Source of the DNA: Plesiocystis pacifica SIR-1
GTDB lineage: Bacteria > Myxococcota_A > Polyangia > Nannocystales > Nannocystaceae
Direction of reading: 5' to 3'
Assembly (NCBI RefSeq): GCF_000170895.1
Contig: NZ_ABCS01000037.1
Span: 1-64,000 of the forward strand
Length of the DNA stretch: 64,000 nt
Part shown: positions 31,749 through 40,164 of the stretch, in pieces
Layout of the letters: each line of letters opens with the position of its first letter
Position numbering within the stretch: the first letter of the stretch is position 1
Program-made: the position numbers and the translations under genes
The notes under the pieces: model-generated
The model's database searches: none
Told to the model about the DNA's origin: nothing
Seen by the model: only the letters and a program-made list of their open reading frames with translations

Positions 31749-34262
31749 ATGTCGGGGAAACCCAAATCCGCAAAGACCGTCGGGCCTCGCTACGCCCGAT
31801 TGTTCGGCGACCATGGCCAGGACGCCATGGCCACCGACGAAGGATATGGAGATGAGGACTTTGACGGCACCGTTCCCAGCGCCGTCGCCGACCTGGCCAT
31901 CGAGGACCAGGCGATGTTCGAGCGAATTCGGGTCCGCCTGGGCATGCGGCGCAGCGACGGGCCCGAGCGGATCGGTCGCTACGAGCTGCGCGACTCCATC
32001 GCCCGAGGCGGGATGGGCCAGGTCTACCGCGCCCACGACCCCGAGCTCGATCGCCCCGTCGCGCTCAAGCAGATCGCCCCGCTCCCGGGCGCCGACGTCG
32101 AGGTCTTGCGCGAGCGGCTGCGGCGTGAGGCCCAGGTCTTGGCCAAGCTCGCCCACGATCACGTGGTCACCGTCCACGACGTCGGCATCCATCGCGGGCT
32201 CGTCTACCTGGTCATGGAGCTCGTCGAGGGCCCCACCCTGCGCGAGCTTCAGGCCAGCGAGCTGAGCGTCGCGGAGCGCCTGCGCCTCTACGTCGAGGCG
32301 GGCCACGGGCTCATCGCGGCCCACGAGCGCGACATCATCCACCGCGACTTCAAGCCGGACAACGTGCTCATCACGCCCGAGGGCAAGGCGAAGGTCGGCG
32401 ACTTTGGCCTCGCCCACGTGCTCGGGGAGCCCCTCGCCCTCGCCGAGTCGGGCGCCGATGCGTCCGCGCTCGACCCGGAGCATGAGGGGACGGAGAGCCG
32501 TTTGACGCGATCGGGCGAGGTGCTCGGGACGCGGGTCTACTCGCCTCCGGAGCAGCTGCGCGGGAGGGCCACGGACGCTCGCTCGGACCAGTTCAGCTTT
32601 TGTGTCGCGCTGTGGGAGGCGCTGTGTGGCGCGCGGCCGTTCGCGGGGGCCTCCACGAACGCCCTGCTCCGGGCGATCGTCGCCGGTCCGCTGGGCGGGG
32701 CCGAGCTCGACCCGCGCTTGCGCAAGTTGTTGGCGACGGGGTTGGCTGTGGATCCGGATCAGCGTCACCCGGACATGGCGACGCTCGTGAAGGCGCTCGA
32801 GGACTATCTCGAGCGGCCGCGCGCGCGTCGGCGTCGGCGATGGATGATGTTCCTTGGCCTCACTGCGGCTGCGCTTGGATCGGCGCTCACGGCCTATGTC
32901 CAGCGCCCGCCCGATGAGGTCTGTGACGAGTTCGAGGGGGCCACCGAGCTGCGCGAGCAGTATCCCCTCTCCGCCCTCGAGTACACGCCCCTCGCCGGCA
33001 ACCTCGACACGAAGATCCATCGGACATTGGCTCGAACCCAGCACGCTTGCGCAACCGACGATCTCGCCGGTAAACAGCATGCAGCCGCGCTTCAGCGAAA
33101 GCTCAAACACCTCCTAAACCGAGCTGTCGAGGAGGGCGAGGCGCCCAGCGAGGCGCTCGAGGAGCAGCTCGCGCAGTTCGAGGTCGATCTCGACAGCGTC
33201 CCTCGAGCTCCGCTCAGCAAGGAATTTCTCGAGGTCCTCGAATCGGAGTTCGAGCCACTCGAGTTCGACGAGCGCTACGCCAAAATCGTCAGCAGCTGCC
33301 TCGACTTTGACAACGCACATGAGGGCCTCGTGCTGAGCCATGCGGACCTCGCCGAGTTCGGGCTCCGCTGCGCCTCCGCAGAGACCCTCATCGGCCCAGA
33401 CTACGAGCACGTAGTCGAGACCTTTCTCGAGGCGCGACACCACGCATTTCGCGTGGGCGACATCCCCCGCGCCCTCGAGGCACAGCTCGGCGCACTAAAG
33501 ACCGCGCTCATGCGCTTGAACGACTACGAGCACGCCGAGGCCGAACTGCGCATCACCGACGACCTCCTTGCAGCCGCGCGTGTGGGTTGGGGAGACCATC
33601 GCCAGGCAACTCGGGACGAACTCGCCGCACTCCTCGCTCGCGACCACGGGGCCTACGAGGAGGCTGAGCGCCTCCAGCTGCGCGTCATCACCAGCACCCT
33701 GGTCCTAACGCTGCGCAGCGACATCCAAAGCGCCCAGAGCCAGCTCGTCGCCGGACTCGTCAACCTGGGCCATGTCTGGGATCGCCAAGGCCGGGGCGAG
33801 CGGGCCATAGACGCCTACCGCTCCGCCCTCACTCTCGAGCCCGACGACCCCGAGGCCCTCGTCGCTCTGGGTTGCGTCCTGCACAACAACAAAAAGGGCT
33901 CTCCAGGCGAAGCTCGGAAGTACCTCGAGTCTGCGCAAAAGGACAAAGAGCACGACCTTCAGGTGGCCGCGGGGGCTTGTCTGCTAGCGGTCGAGATGGC
34001 CGAAAGTCCCACTCGACCCAAGGTGCTCGCCCAAAGCCGCGACGCGCTCGAGCAAATGCTCCTGGATCCCCAGACCCACGCCGCCACCCCGCAGACCCGC
34101 GCCAAGGGCTGGTTCCTGGTCGCCGTCGCCCATGCCCTGCTCGGTGAGTTTGGACCGGCCTACGAGCACGCCAGGACTGAGCTGAGCGAGGAGCAGCTCA
34201 CTCAACTCGATGGAATCGTCGCCCAGCTGCGAGCCGAGGACCCCCCACAACCTTCCCCCTGA
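31749..34262 (+). CDS. Hanks-type Ser/Thr protein kinase with TM helix and TPR region
   Basis: 837 residues from ATG 31749. The kinase domain begins near residue 73 (IGRYELRDSIARGGMGQVY). It has the VALKQI lysine, an HRDFKPDN catalytic loop, DFGLAH, an activation segment ending in YSPPEQL, and SDQFSF, so all key residues are present. A membrane helix follows at about residue 363-384 (WMMFLGLTAAALGSALTAYV). The C-terminal 450 residues are TPR-like helices (NLGHVWDRQGRGERAIDAYR). Cytoplasmic kinase, extracytoplasmic TPRs by topology. Its divergent arrangement with the protease operon suggests shared regulation or that it modifies a component. Confidence 0.9.
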   Translation: MSGKPKSAKTVGPRYARLFGDHGQDAMATDEGYGDEDFDGTVPSAVADLAIEDQAMFERIRVRLGMRRSDGPERIGRYELRDSIARGGMGQVYRAHDPELDRPVALKQIAPLPGADVEVLRERLRREAQVLAKLAHDHVVTVHDVGIHRGLVYLVMELVEGPTLRELQASELSVAERLRLYVEAGHGLIAAHERDIIHRDFKPDNVLITPEGKAKVGDFGLAHVLGEPLALAESGADASALDPEHEGTESRLTRSGEVLGTRVYSPPEQLRGRATDARSDQFSFCVALWEALCGARPFAGASTNALLRAIVAGPLGGAELDPRLRKLLATGLAVDPDQRHPDMATLVKALEDYLERPRARRRRRWMMFLGLTAAALGSALTAYVQRPPDEVCDEFEGATELREQYPLSALEYTPLAGNLDTKIHRTLARTQHACATDDLAGKQHAAALQRKLKHLLNRAVEEGEAPSEALEEQLAQFEVDLDSVPRAPLSKEFLEVLESEFEPLEFDERYAKIVSSCLDFDNAHEGLVLSHADLAEFGLRCASAETLIGPDYEHVVETFLEARHHAFRVGDIPRALEAQLGALKTALMRLNDYEHAEAELRITDDLLAAARVGWGDHRQATRDELAALLARDHGAYEEAERLQLRVITSTLVLTLRSDIQSAQSQLVAGLVNLGHVWDRQGRGERAIDAYRSALTLEPDDPEALVALGCVLHNNKKGSPGEARKYLESAQKDKEHDLQVAAGACLLAVEMAESPTRPKVLAQSRDALEQMLLDPQTHAATPQTRAKGWFLVAVAHALLGEFGPAYEHARTELSEEQLTQLDGIVAQLRAEDPPQPSP

Positions 34263-34319
34263 CCTTGACCTGCATGACACCTCCACCCCCATTCACACCA
34301 CCTCCAAAGAGAACAAATC

Positions 34320-34736
34320 ATGACCACCCCTCTCGAAGTCAGCCAAGAAGACCCCATCAACCTCGACGGCAGCCTCGACGGCTCCAGCGATCTCCAGCTC
34401 CTGCACCGCACCGACAGCCTCGCCAACTACGGGCAGACCCTCCACGGTGAGCACGACGACCTCGACGACCCCGCCGGCGTGGTCCAGGTGCGCGTCCTCG
34501 ACTTCAGCGACTCCGGGACGACCTGGACCATCTCCGTCGAGCACGACCCCGGCAGCGGCTCGGTGACCTGGTCGCGCGGAAGCGACCACGCCTACTACGA
34601 CTTTGGGCCGATGAGCTCGGAGCAGACCCTCGAGATCACCGCCACCGACGGCGCCTCGCCGCCGACGACCAAGACCCGCAGCATCCACATCAAGGTCACG
34701 CCCCCCGATGCCCAGCCCGACCGCCCCCGCGGCTGA
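34320..34736 (+). CDS. Hypothetical beta-rich protein, 138 aa
   Basis: ATG at 34320, following AAAGAGAAC. No signal peptide. The sequence alternates polar and hydrophobic residues (VVQVRVLDFSDSGTTWTISVEHD, split by turns) and carries many Asp, Ser and Thr, as in Ig-like or bacterial beta-sandwich domains. A short basic Pro-rich tail follows. The last 29 bp overlap the possible ATG start of the ECF sigma gene. No family recognised. It lies 57 bp after the kinase gene, perhaps in the same transcript. Confidence 0.65.
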   Translation: MTTPLEVSQEDPINLDGSLDGSSDLQLLHRTDSLANYGQTLHGEHDDLDDPAGVVQVRVLDFSDSGTTWTISVEHDPGSGSVTWSRGSDHAYYDFGPMSSEQTLEITATDGASPPTTKTRSIHIKVTPPDAQPDRPRG

Positions 34737-35403
34737 TCGCAACGCCTGGGTCTGTGTCCACCACCGTGCTACAGCTGCGGTGGTGGACACGGACTTTCGA
34801 CTGCTCGAGCGCTGGCGAGAGGGCGACGGGGAGGCGGGCAGCGAGCTGCTCGCCCGTCACTTCAACACCCTGCGCGTCTACTTCTTGGCCCGCGTGCCGC
34901 ACCGGCAGATCGAGGACCTCATCCAGGAGGTCTTCCTGCGCATGGTCGAGGCCCTCGAGCGCTTCGAAGGGCGCAGCTCCGTCCGGACCTACCTGCTCCG
35001 CATCGCCCGCAACGTCGTGCTCGAGACCTACCGCGCCAAGGGCAACTTCGACGAGTTTCACGACAGCCAGTACGCCCTCGGGGGCCGCAACTTCGCGTCC
35101 TTGTGCGTCGAGAACGACGAGCGCCTGCAGCTCCTGCTCGACGCGATGCAGCAGATTCCCCTGCGCCAGCAGGACCTGCTCGAGTGCCACTACTTCCACG
35201 GGCTGTCGATGGCCGAGCTCGCCGAGCTCTTCGAGCTGAAGGTCGGCACGGTCAAGTCGCGGATGTCGAGCGCCCGCCGGGCCCTGCTCCAGGCCTTCGT
35301 GGCGCTGCTCGGCGAGGACTCCTCAGACTGGTCAGACGCCATCTTGGAAGAGCGGCTGGAACGCGCGCGCGAGGCTGTCCTCAAGGGCAAGCGCCGCGAT
35401 TGA
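34708..35403 (+). CDS. ECF-type RNA polymerase sigma factor
   Basis: ATG 34708 gives 231 residues. The conserved sigma-2 domain begins only near residue 29 (DFRLLERWREGDGEAG), so GTG 34780 or 34783 is an alternative start. Region 2 contains HFNTLRVYFLARV, IEDLIQEVFLRM and SVRTYLLRIARN. Region 4 contains QIPLRQQDLLECHYFHG and an HTH, ELFELKVGTVKSRMSSARRAL. A 40-residue acidic/basic C-terminal tail is extra. No anti-sigma gene is adjacent; the kinase upstream could take that role, but this is a guess. A 13-bp hairpin overlaps the alternative starts. Confidence 0.9.
   Translation: MPSPTAPAADRNAWVCVHHRATAAVVDTDFRLLERWREGDGEAGSELLARHFNTLRVYFLARVPHRQIEDLIQEVFLRMVEALERFEGRSSVRTYLLRIARNVVLETYRAKGNFDEFHDSQYALGGRNFASLCVENDERLQLLLDAMQQIPLRQQDLLECHYFHGLSMAELAELFELKVGTVKSRMSSARRALLQAFVALLGEDSSDWSDAILEERLERAREAVLKGKRRD
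34754..34790 (+). promoter_or_regulatory. 13-bp perfect hairpin over the sigma-factor start region
   Basis: GTGTCCACCACCG (34754-34766) pairs perfectly with CGGTGGTGGACAC (34778-34790) around an 11-base loop. The right arm contains both candidate GTG start codons (34780, 34783), so folding could hide them. It has no following T-run and is not a normal terminator. Confidence 0.7.
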
Positions 35404-35457
35404 GGGGGCGGACCCATCTCGCGGCGAGCTCACGGACTCGGGCTCACGCGCTCCGGC

Positions 35458-36468
35458 TCACTGGCAACCGAGGTAGACGTCGACCACCTGGCCCACGCCA
35501 GCGCGGCTCTCGAACAGGCCGCCCAGCGCTGCGCAGTTGCCCCGCGCGTCGCACTCGGCGTCCTTGGCCGAGCTCACGGGCAGCGCCTGGACACCGGCCG
35601 AGGACAGGGGCTCCAGCTCGCCCGGAGCCGAGCGGCGGTCAGCGTCGTGGTCCCGCCACAGCAACAGCTCGCCAAAGCGAGGGTCGCGGGCGTCGACCAG
35701 GCCGTCGCCGTTGGCGTCGAGCTCGGCGAGGGCGGCGAAGCCGTTGCGGGCGTGGTCCGAGGAGCCCCGCAGCCGCGTGCCCGAGCCGAACAGCTCGTCG
35801 CCGCCGTCGATGCTGCCGTTGCCGTCGCGGTCGAGGGCCAGCCAGGGCGTCGCGGCCGTGGGCCAGTCCGTGCTCAGGCAGGCCTCGTCCTGCATGGTGA
35901 TGTCGAAGCTCGCGGCGGGGGTCGCCTCGGCCTCGATGAACTCGACGCTCGCCTGGTCGAAGCTGAGCACCAGGGGCGTGTTGCAGTACTGCTCGCGCCA
36001 CTCGGGCTCGCCCTCCCAGACCTCGCAGATGGCGTAGCGGTTGCCGCAGACCTCTTGCTCCCACTCGTCCGAGTGCGGGCCGAGGTCCTTGTGCTCGCCG
36101 GGCGAGCACTCGATCTCCTCGGCGGCGAGGCAAGGGCCGAACTGCGTGGGCCCGTCGGAGTAGTTCGAGCAGTAGGCGAAGGTCCCGTCGCTGCACTCCT
36201 CGACGGGGGTGCCGAAGAGGTCGCAGGCCTCGCCGGTGGGCTCTTGGGGCGGCGGCTCCTCGCCCTGGCCGGCGCTCTCGCCGGCTTCCTCGCCCTCGCC
36301 GGCCTCCTCCCGAGTCTCCTCGGGACCGTTTTGCTCGTCCCCTTCCTCGTCCTCCCCCATCTCGGAGGCCCCCTCGGCGAGGTCGTCGAAGTCGTCCTGG
36401 CCCTCGTCACAGCCAGCGAGGGCGGGGAGGAGCAGGCAGGCGAGGGCGGTCACGGCGAACTTCTTCAT
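35458..36468 (-). CDS. Cys-rich lipoprotein with EF-hand/dockerin-like calcium loops
   Basis: ATG at 36468 (MKKFAVTALACLLLPALAGC) gives 336 residues; the lipobox LAGC is clear. A 70-residue Glu/Asp/Gly-rich linker follows. The mature domain has many Cys, probably disulfide-bonded (ACDLFGTPVEECSDG, CNTPLVLSF). Two Ca-binding-like loops follow, DRDGNGSIDGGDELF and DANGDGLVDARDPRF, which match the DxDxDG pattern. Extracytoplasmic. Function unknown; a calcium-stabilised surface protein is likely. Confidence 0.8.
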   Translation of the reverse strand: MKKFAVTALACLLLPALAGCDEGQDDFDDLAEGASEMGEDEEGDEQNGPEETREEAGEGEEAGESAGQGEEPPPQEPTGEACDLFGTPVEECSDGTFAYCSNYSDGPTQFGPCLAAEEIECSPGEHKDLGPHSDEWEQEVCGNRYAICEVWEGEPEWREQYCNTPLVLSFDQASVEFIEAEATPAASFDITMQDEACLSTDWPTAATPWLALDRDGNGSIDGGDELFGSGTRLRGSSDHARNGFAALAELDANGDGLVDARDPRFGELLLWRDHDADRRSAPGELEPLSSAGVQALPVSSAKDAECDARGNCAALGGLFESRAGVGQVVDVYLGCQ

Positions 36469-36524
36469 GGCTCTGCTCCGTAGGTTCCACGGCCTCCGCG
36501 AATCGATCGCGCACCTGCGCGAAT

Positions 36525-37145
36525 TTAGCCAGGTCCCGAGAACGCCCGCAGGGTGATGGAGATGCGCCGGCCTCCCGCGGCACGGTGTGGCACCTCGTGG
36601 GTCCAGGTCGCGTTGGTCGCCCAGGGGATCAGCAGCACCGAGCGGTCCGTGGCCTCGACGTCGACGAAGGCCCCGGCGCGCTTGTAGGGCCGCATGCGAA
36701 AGGGTCGGGCCGCGCCGAGGGACACGGTCACGATCGGGCTCCCGTCGACCATCCCCGTCGTGCTGTCGCGGTGCTTGCCGATGTAGTGCTTGCGCGCGCC
36801 CTCGTACCAGTTGAGCAGCAAGCCGTTGAGGCGCGGGTCGATGTGCCCGCGCGCCCACCCGAGCACCCCCGCGAAGGCCTCGGGCACGGGCAGGGCCACG
36901 TCGGTCCGACCCGAGTAGTGGTAGTCGGCGCCGTAGGCCCGGGACCAGCGCGGCACCGCGGTCTCCCGACCCATGATCGAGATCCGGTGGAAGCGCTCGG
37001 GGTGCAGCGCCCACAGGGTCTCGAAGTCCAGGGCCAGCGTGTCCGGCAAGCGCCCGAGGTGGACGGCGTGGGTCTCGTCGAGGGCCCGGGTCGGCCAGCG
37101 GAGCCAGGGCGGAGAGGCGGGGTCAAACGCGGCGGTCTCGGGCAT
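36525..37145 (-). CDS. AlkB-like 2-oxoglutarate/Fe(II) dioxygenase
   Basis: 206 residues from ATG 37145, with TATGCT 12 bases upstream. It has the AlkB core: LNWYEGARKHYIGKHRD with the HxD iron ligands, SPIVTVSLGAARPFRM as the following strands, LIPWATNATWTHEVPH with the distal His, and GRRISITLR with the 2-oxoglutarate-binding Arg. Enzymes of this family remove alkyl groups from DNA or RNA bases by oxidation. Which substrate applies here cannot be read from the sequence. A stand-alone gene. Confidence 0.85.
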   Translation of the reverse strand: MPETAAFDPASPPWLRWPTRALDETHAVHLGRLPDTLALDFETLWALHPERFHRISIMGRETAVPRWSRAYGADYHYSGRTDVALPVPEAFAGVLGWARGHIDPRLNGLLLNWYEGARKHYIGKHRDSTTGMVDGSPIVTVSLGAARPFRMRPYKRAGAFVDVEATDRSVLLIPWATNATWTHEVPHRAAGGRRISITLRAFSGPG

Positions 37146-37157
37146 GGCGGACCCGCG

Positions 37158-37163
37158 AGCATA
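37158..37163 (-). promoter_or_regulatory. Putative -10 box TATGCT
   Basis: Reads TATGCT on the reverse strand, 12 bases before the start of the AlkB-like gene. Looser spacing than at the other sites. Confidence 0.35.
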
Positions 37164-37251
37164 GCCGCGAGGGTTCCTCCAGCAACGCCTTGCTCGCGGC
37201 CGCGGCCGTGCTACTCCGAGCAGGCCGAGCCCCACGCGGATCGAAGACGCA

Positions 37252-37325
37252 AGCTCGTTAGCTCAGTTTGGTAGAGCGTTCGACTCGTAATCGAAAAGAC
37301 GTGGGTTCAAATCCCACATTGGCAA
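37252..37325 (+). tRNA. tRNA-Thr (CGT)-like gene with mismatched acceptor stem
   Basis: The D arm (GCTC/GAGC), anticodon arm (TTCGA/TCGAA with loop CTCGTAA, anticodon CGT at 37286-37288), 5-base variable loop and T arm (GTGGG TTCAAAT CCCAC) are all perfect. The acceptor halves AGCTCGT and ATTGGCA pair poorly: two mismatches and two wobbles in seven. No CCA is encoded. The gene is more AT-rich than its surroundings. It is either a tRNA with an altered 5' end or a pseudogene left by recombination. Confidence 0.65.
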
Positions 37326-37363
37326 AAGATGTTTTCATCGGGGGCTCGGCGACGATCTTCCCT

Positions 37364-37451
37364 CAGAGACTGAGAACGAGTTCACAGTCTCTGTCTATTT
37401 TAGCCGTCGTGGACGACGCCACGCCCTCCCTGCCCCACGTCCACGACTCAG
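37364..37451. repeat. Dispersed structured repeat, copy A2
   Basis: First hairpin CAGAGACTG (37364-37372)/CAGTCTCTG (37385-37393) around a loop holding AACGAGTTC. Second hairpin GTCGTGGACG (37406-37415)/CGTCCACGAC (37438-37447). The last 63 bp match copy A1 with one mismatch, while the first stem differs yet stays paired. Lies between the tRNA-like gene and the start of the next protein gene. Confidence 0.88.
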
Positions 37452-37476
37452 ACAGACCCGGCGGCGGGTTGACGCC

Positions 37477-39837
37477 ATGCCCAAAAAGCCCGGCTCCGCG
37501 CTAGATCAAAGCTCGCCCTCCCCCGTTGGCCTGTCCGTGCGTTCCCACGACGCGGCTCCCTCCGGCCCTCCCGCCTCTCTCTCGGATTCAGATTCGGACT
37601 TGGAGACGGTCGAGCGGCCCGCGAGGGAGCTCGCCGCGAGGCTCCACCGCTGCGCCTGGTTGCTCGTCGCGCCTGCGATGGTGTGGATCCTGCGCGGCTT
37701 GGAGTACCGCGTCTCCGACGGCTTCCTGGCCCCCAGCACGGCCTTCGTCGCGTTCGCCGTCCTCGCCGCGTTCGCGCTCCCCGTCGGCCTCGCCCGCCGG
37801 GCCGACCGACGCGTCCTGGTCAGCGCCCTGGGGCTCGGCCTGGGCGGCGCCGCCTTCGTGTTCGCCCTGCTCGCCGCCCAAAAAGAGGCCCTCGACTGGC
37901 TGTGGTTCATCGCCGTCGATCACAGCACGCACCCCGACTGCGTCGTCCCGCAGTTTTGGGCGCGCCGCGGCTACCTGACGCCGAGCTGGCTGGGGCTGAT
38001 CTTCCTGCTCCAGGCCCACGCCCTCGCGCTGTCCGAGCGCCGGCGAGAGGGCGAGCGCGTCCGCGGCCGAGTCTGGCGCCTGTCCCTGGCCTGGGGCCTC
38101 GGCGCGCTGCTCATGGGCTTCGCCGCGACCTTCGGCCTGTCCGCCGCCGCGCTCTCGGGCATCGCCGAGCTCGGCTTGCTCGCCGCCGCGCCGATCGTGG
38201 GCATGGTGGTCGTCGAGCTGAGCCTGCGGGTCCTCGATCGCATCCCCGAGCTGCCCACCGACCTCCCCCCGGTCGAGCCCGTGCGCGTCCCCGCTGGCGG
38301 GCTGTCAGCGATGAGCGCCGACCCGGCCGCCACCGCCCAGGGCCACCGCATGCACCGGCGCGCCCTCGCCTGGCGCCTGCCGCTGGTCGTCCTCGGCGTC
38401 CTCGCCTCGATGGTCCTGGTCGAGGCCTTTCGCACCGGGATGCCGCCCGAGGAGGTCGTGCTCGACTCCTTCGCGGGCGTCGAGCTGCTGGCCGCCGTCG
38501 TCGCGCTCGGCACCCTCGCCGCGCTGGTCCTGCGTCGACGCACCCGCAAGCTGCTCGCGGACATGGAGGCCGACCCCAGCGCGAGGCCCGACTCTGTCCT
38601 CAGCCTGCTCCTCGCCCACCTCGAGCGCAGCGCGAACCTGCTCGAGCGCGGCCTCGACGAGCCCTTCGCCCAGGCCCTCGAGCAGCTCCCCCACTTCGCC
38701 GACGCCCTCGACGCGGACGAGCGCGCGAGCCTCGAGCGCCTCCACCTCGACGCCCGGCGCCTGTACTGCCAGCTCTTCGACGTGTGGGAGCCCGGGCAAC
38801 GCATCGCGCCCCAGACCCGCCGGACCCTCTACCACCAGCTGCGCCGCTTCATCGCCCTCGCCCAGGGGCGGCAGGCCAAGACCCCCTATCGGGCCCAGCG
38901 CTCGGCGTCCTTGGTGTCCACGGGCCTCGAGTGGCTCCGCGGCGGTCGCTCGCCCTCGGACCTCGAGCTGAGCCAGACCTCGCGGCGCCTCGAGCTCGCC
39001 ATTGGCTGCCTCGCCGTGCTCGGCGTGGGCTTCGCGGCCTGGACCCTCGTCCGCGCCGAGGGCTGGGCCGTCACGCTGTGCGTGCCAGGGGTCGACCACT
39101 GCCGCGTGCTGCCCGAGCGCAGCCACCTCGTCGAGGCCCTGGGCTGGCTGATCGCCGCGGCCCCGGTGCTCGCGTGGGCCGGCACCGTGATCGCGCGCTG
39201 GTCAGCCCGGCGCAGCCTCGCCCTCGCGCTCCCGCCCTCCCCTGCCCTCCCGCGCCCCACCTCGACGCGGTGGCGGGCCGAGAGCCAGCGCCACAAGCTG
39301 CGCGTGTGCGTCGACGTTGCGCTGCACCCTCTGGTGCTCACCGCCCTCGCCTTCGTCGTCCCCGCCCTCGCCCTCCTCGGTACGGACGACCTGGGCTCCG
39401 TCGAGTTCATCGATCTCGGGATGCTCGTCGGGCCGCTCGTGGCCCTCGGCCTGATCGCCACCCCGGTCATGCTCCGCGGGATCCGGTGGATCGCCGTGTC
39501 CGCGTGGCGTGGCCGCTTGCGCGTCCGGGGCTGGCGGCGCGGCCAACCCGAGCGCCACGCCGCCATCGCGGCCATCGCCAGCCAGCGCCTGAAGCTGCGC
39601 CTCGCCTGGGACGCGCTCTCTCCCCGCCTGGACGCGCTCCTCGAGTCCCTCGAAGATCAGCTCCGCGCCCTCGAGCCCGGCGATGCAGCGAGCGCAGAGC
39701 TGTGCGCCGTGGGCCGTCAGCTCGCCGACGCCCGCGACCGCGGCCTCGCCCTGTCCCAGGCCGAGCTCGAGGGGCTGTGCGCCCAGCTTGCCATCCTCGA
39801 GCGCGTCCTGCTTTGTTCTGCCCCCACAGTCGGCTAG
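37477..39837 (+). CDS. Large polytopic membrane protein, 786 aa
   Basis: ATG at 37477. The N-terminal 50 residues are Pro/Ser-rich. At least nine hydrophobic helices follow in two blocks (for example VFALLAAQ, SWLGLIFLLQAHALAL, GLGALLMGFAATFGLSAAAL; later LAVLGVGFAAWTLV, VLTALAFVVPALALLG). They are separated by a cytoplasmic helical domain of about 150 residues with many Leu/Glu/Arg (LAHLERSANLLERGLDEPFAQ). A C-terminal coiled-coil-like tail follows. No transporter or enzyme motif recognised. Its final codons (coding SAPTVG) lie inside element B2, so the repeat forms the 3' end of the gene. Confidence 0.75.
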   Translation: MPKKPGSALDQSSPSPVGLSVRSHDAAPSGPPASLSDSDSDLETVERPARELAARLHRCAWLLVAPAMVWILRGLEYRVSDGFLAPSTAFVAFAVLAAFALPVGLARRADRRVLVSALGLGLGGAAFVFALLAAQKEALDWLWFIAVDHSTHPDCVVPQFWARRGYLTPSWLGLIFLLQAHALALSERRREGERVRGRVWRLSLAWGLGALLMGFAATFGLSAAALSGIAELGLLAAAPIVGMVVVELSLRVLDRIPELPTDLPPVEPVRVPAGGLSAMSADPAATAQGHRMHRRALAWRLPLVVLGVLASMVLVEAFRTGMPPEEVVLDSFAGVELLAAVVALGTLAALVLRRRTRKLLADMEADPSARPDSVLSLLLAHLERSANLLERGLDEPFAQALEQLPHFADALDADERASLERLHLDARRLYCQLFDVWEPGQRIAPQTRRTLYHQLRRFIALAQGRQAKTPYRAQRSASLVSTGLEWLRGGRSPSDLELSQTSRRLELAIGCLAVLGVGFAAWTLVRAEGWAVTLCVPGVDHCRVLPERSHLVEALGWLIAAAPVLAWAGTVIARWSARRSLALALPPSPALPRPTSTRWRAESQRHKLRVCVDVALHPLVLTALAFVVPALALLGTDDLGSVEFIDLGMLVGPLVALGLIATPVMLRGIRWIAVSAWRGRLRVRGWRRGQPERHAAIAAIASQRLKLRLAWDALSPRLDALLESLEDQLRALEPGDAASAELCAVGRQLADARDRGLALSQAELEGLCAQLAILERVLLCSAPTVG

Positions 39838-39931
39838 GACCGGGGGCGCTTCGTCGCTCCGCTCCTCCGCTTTGGCTTGGTCGGCAATGGGGTTCGTGCC
39901 TGGGAGAAGGCTGGTGGTCGCCCCCGCAAGC
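39808..39931. repeat. Element B2, inverted relative of B1
   Basis: The reverse complement of this stretch aligns along its length with 21739-21862, sharing blocks such as CCAAGCCAAAGCGGAGGAGC and gggggcgaccacc. Both copies start at the 3' end of a gene and point the same way relative to it. Contains GCCCCC/GGGGGC pairs able to form hairpins. Confidence 0.8.
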
Positions 39932-40066
39932 GGGGGCGTGGATTCGCGTTTGCTGCCTTGAATCGTGGACGTGGCGGAGGGGGGCGTGGATTCGCGTTTG
40001 CTGCCTTTGAATCGTGGATGTGGCGAAGGGGGGCGTGGATTCGCGTTTGCTGCCTTTGAATCGCCG
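39932..40066. repeat. Three tandem units of 48-49 bp in an intergenic gap
   Basis: GGGGGCGTGGATTCGCG opens each unit (about 39932, 39980 and 40029), followed by tttgctgcctt(t)gaatcg. Spacing is 48 then 49 bp; units differ by a few bases. The gap 39838-40164 between convergent genes holds B2, these repeats and no gene. Confidence 0.9.
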
Positions 40067-40164
40067 AAGCTCGAGAGACAGGCGAACGAGAGGCTCGCGG
40101 GTCGGACCCGATGGGCTGGCTTGGCGACGCATCCCGCCAGCTCATTTCAGGACGCGGGCGCGCT

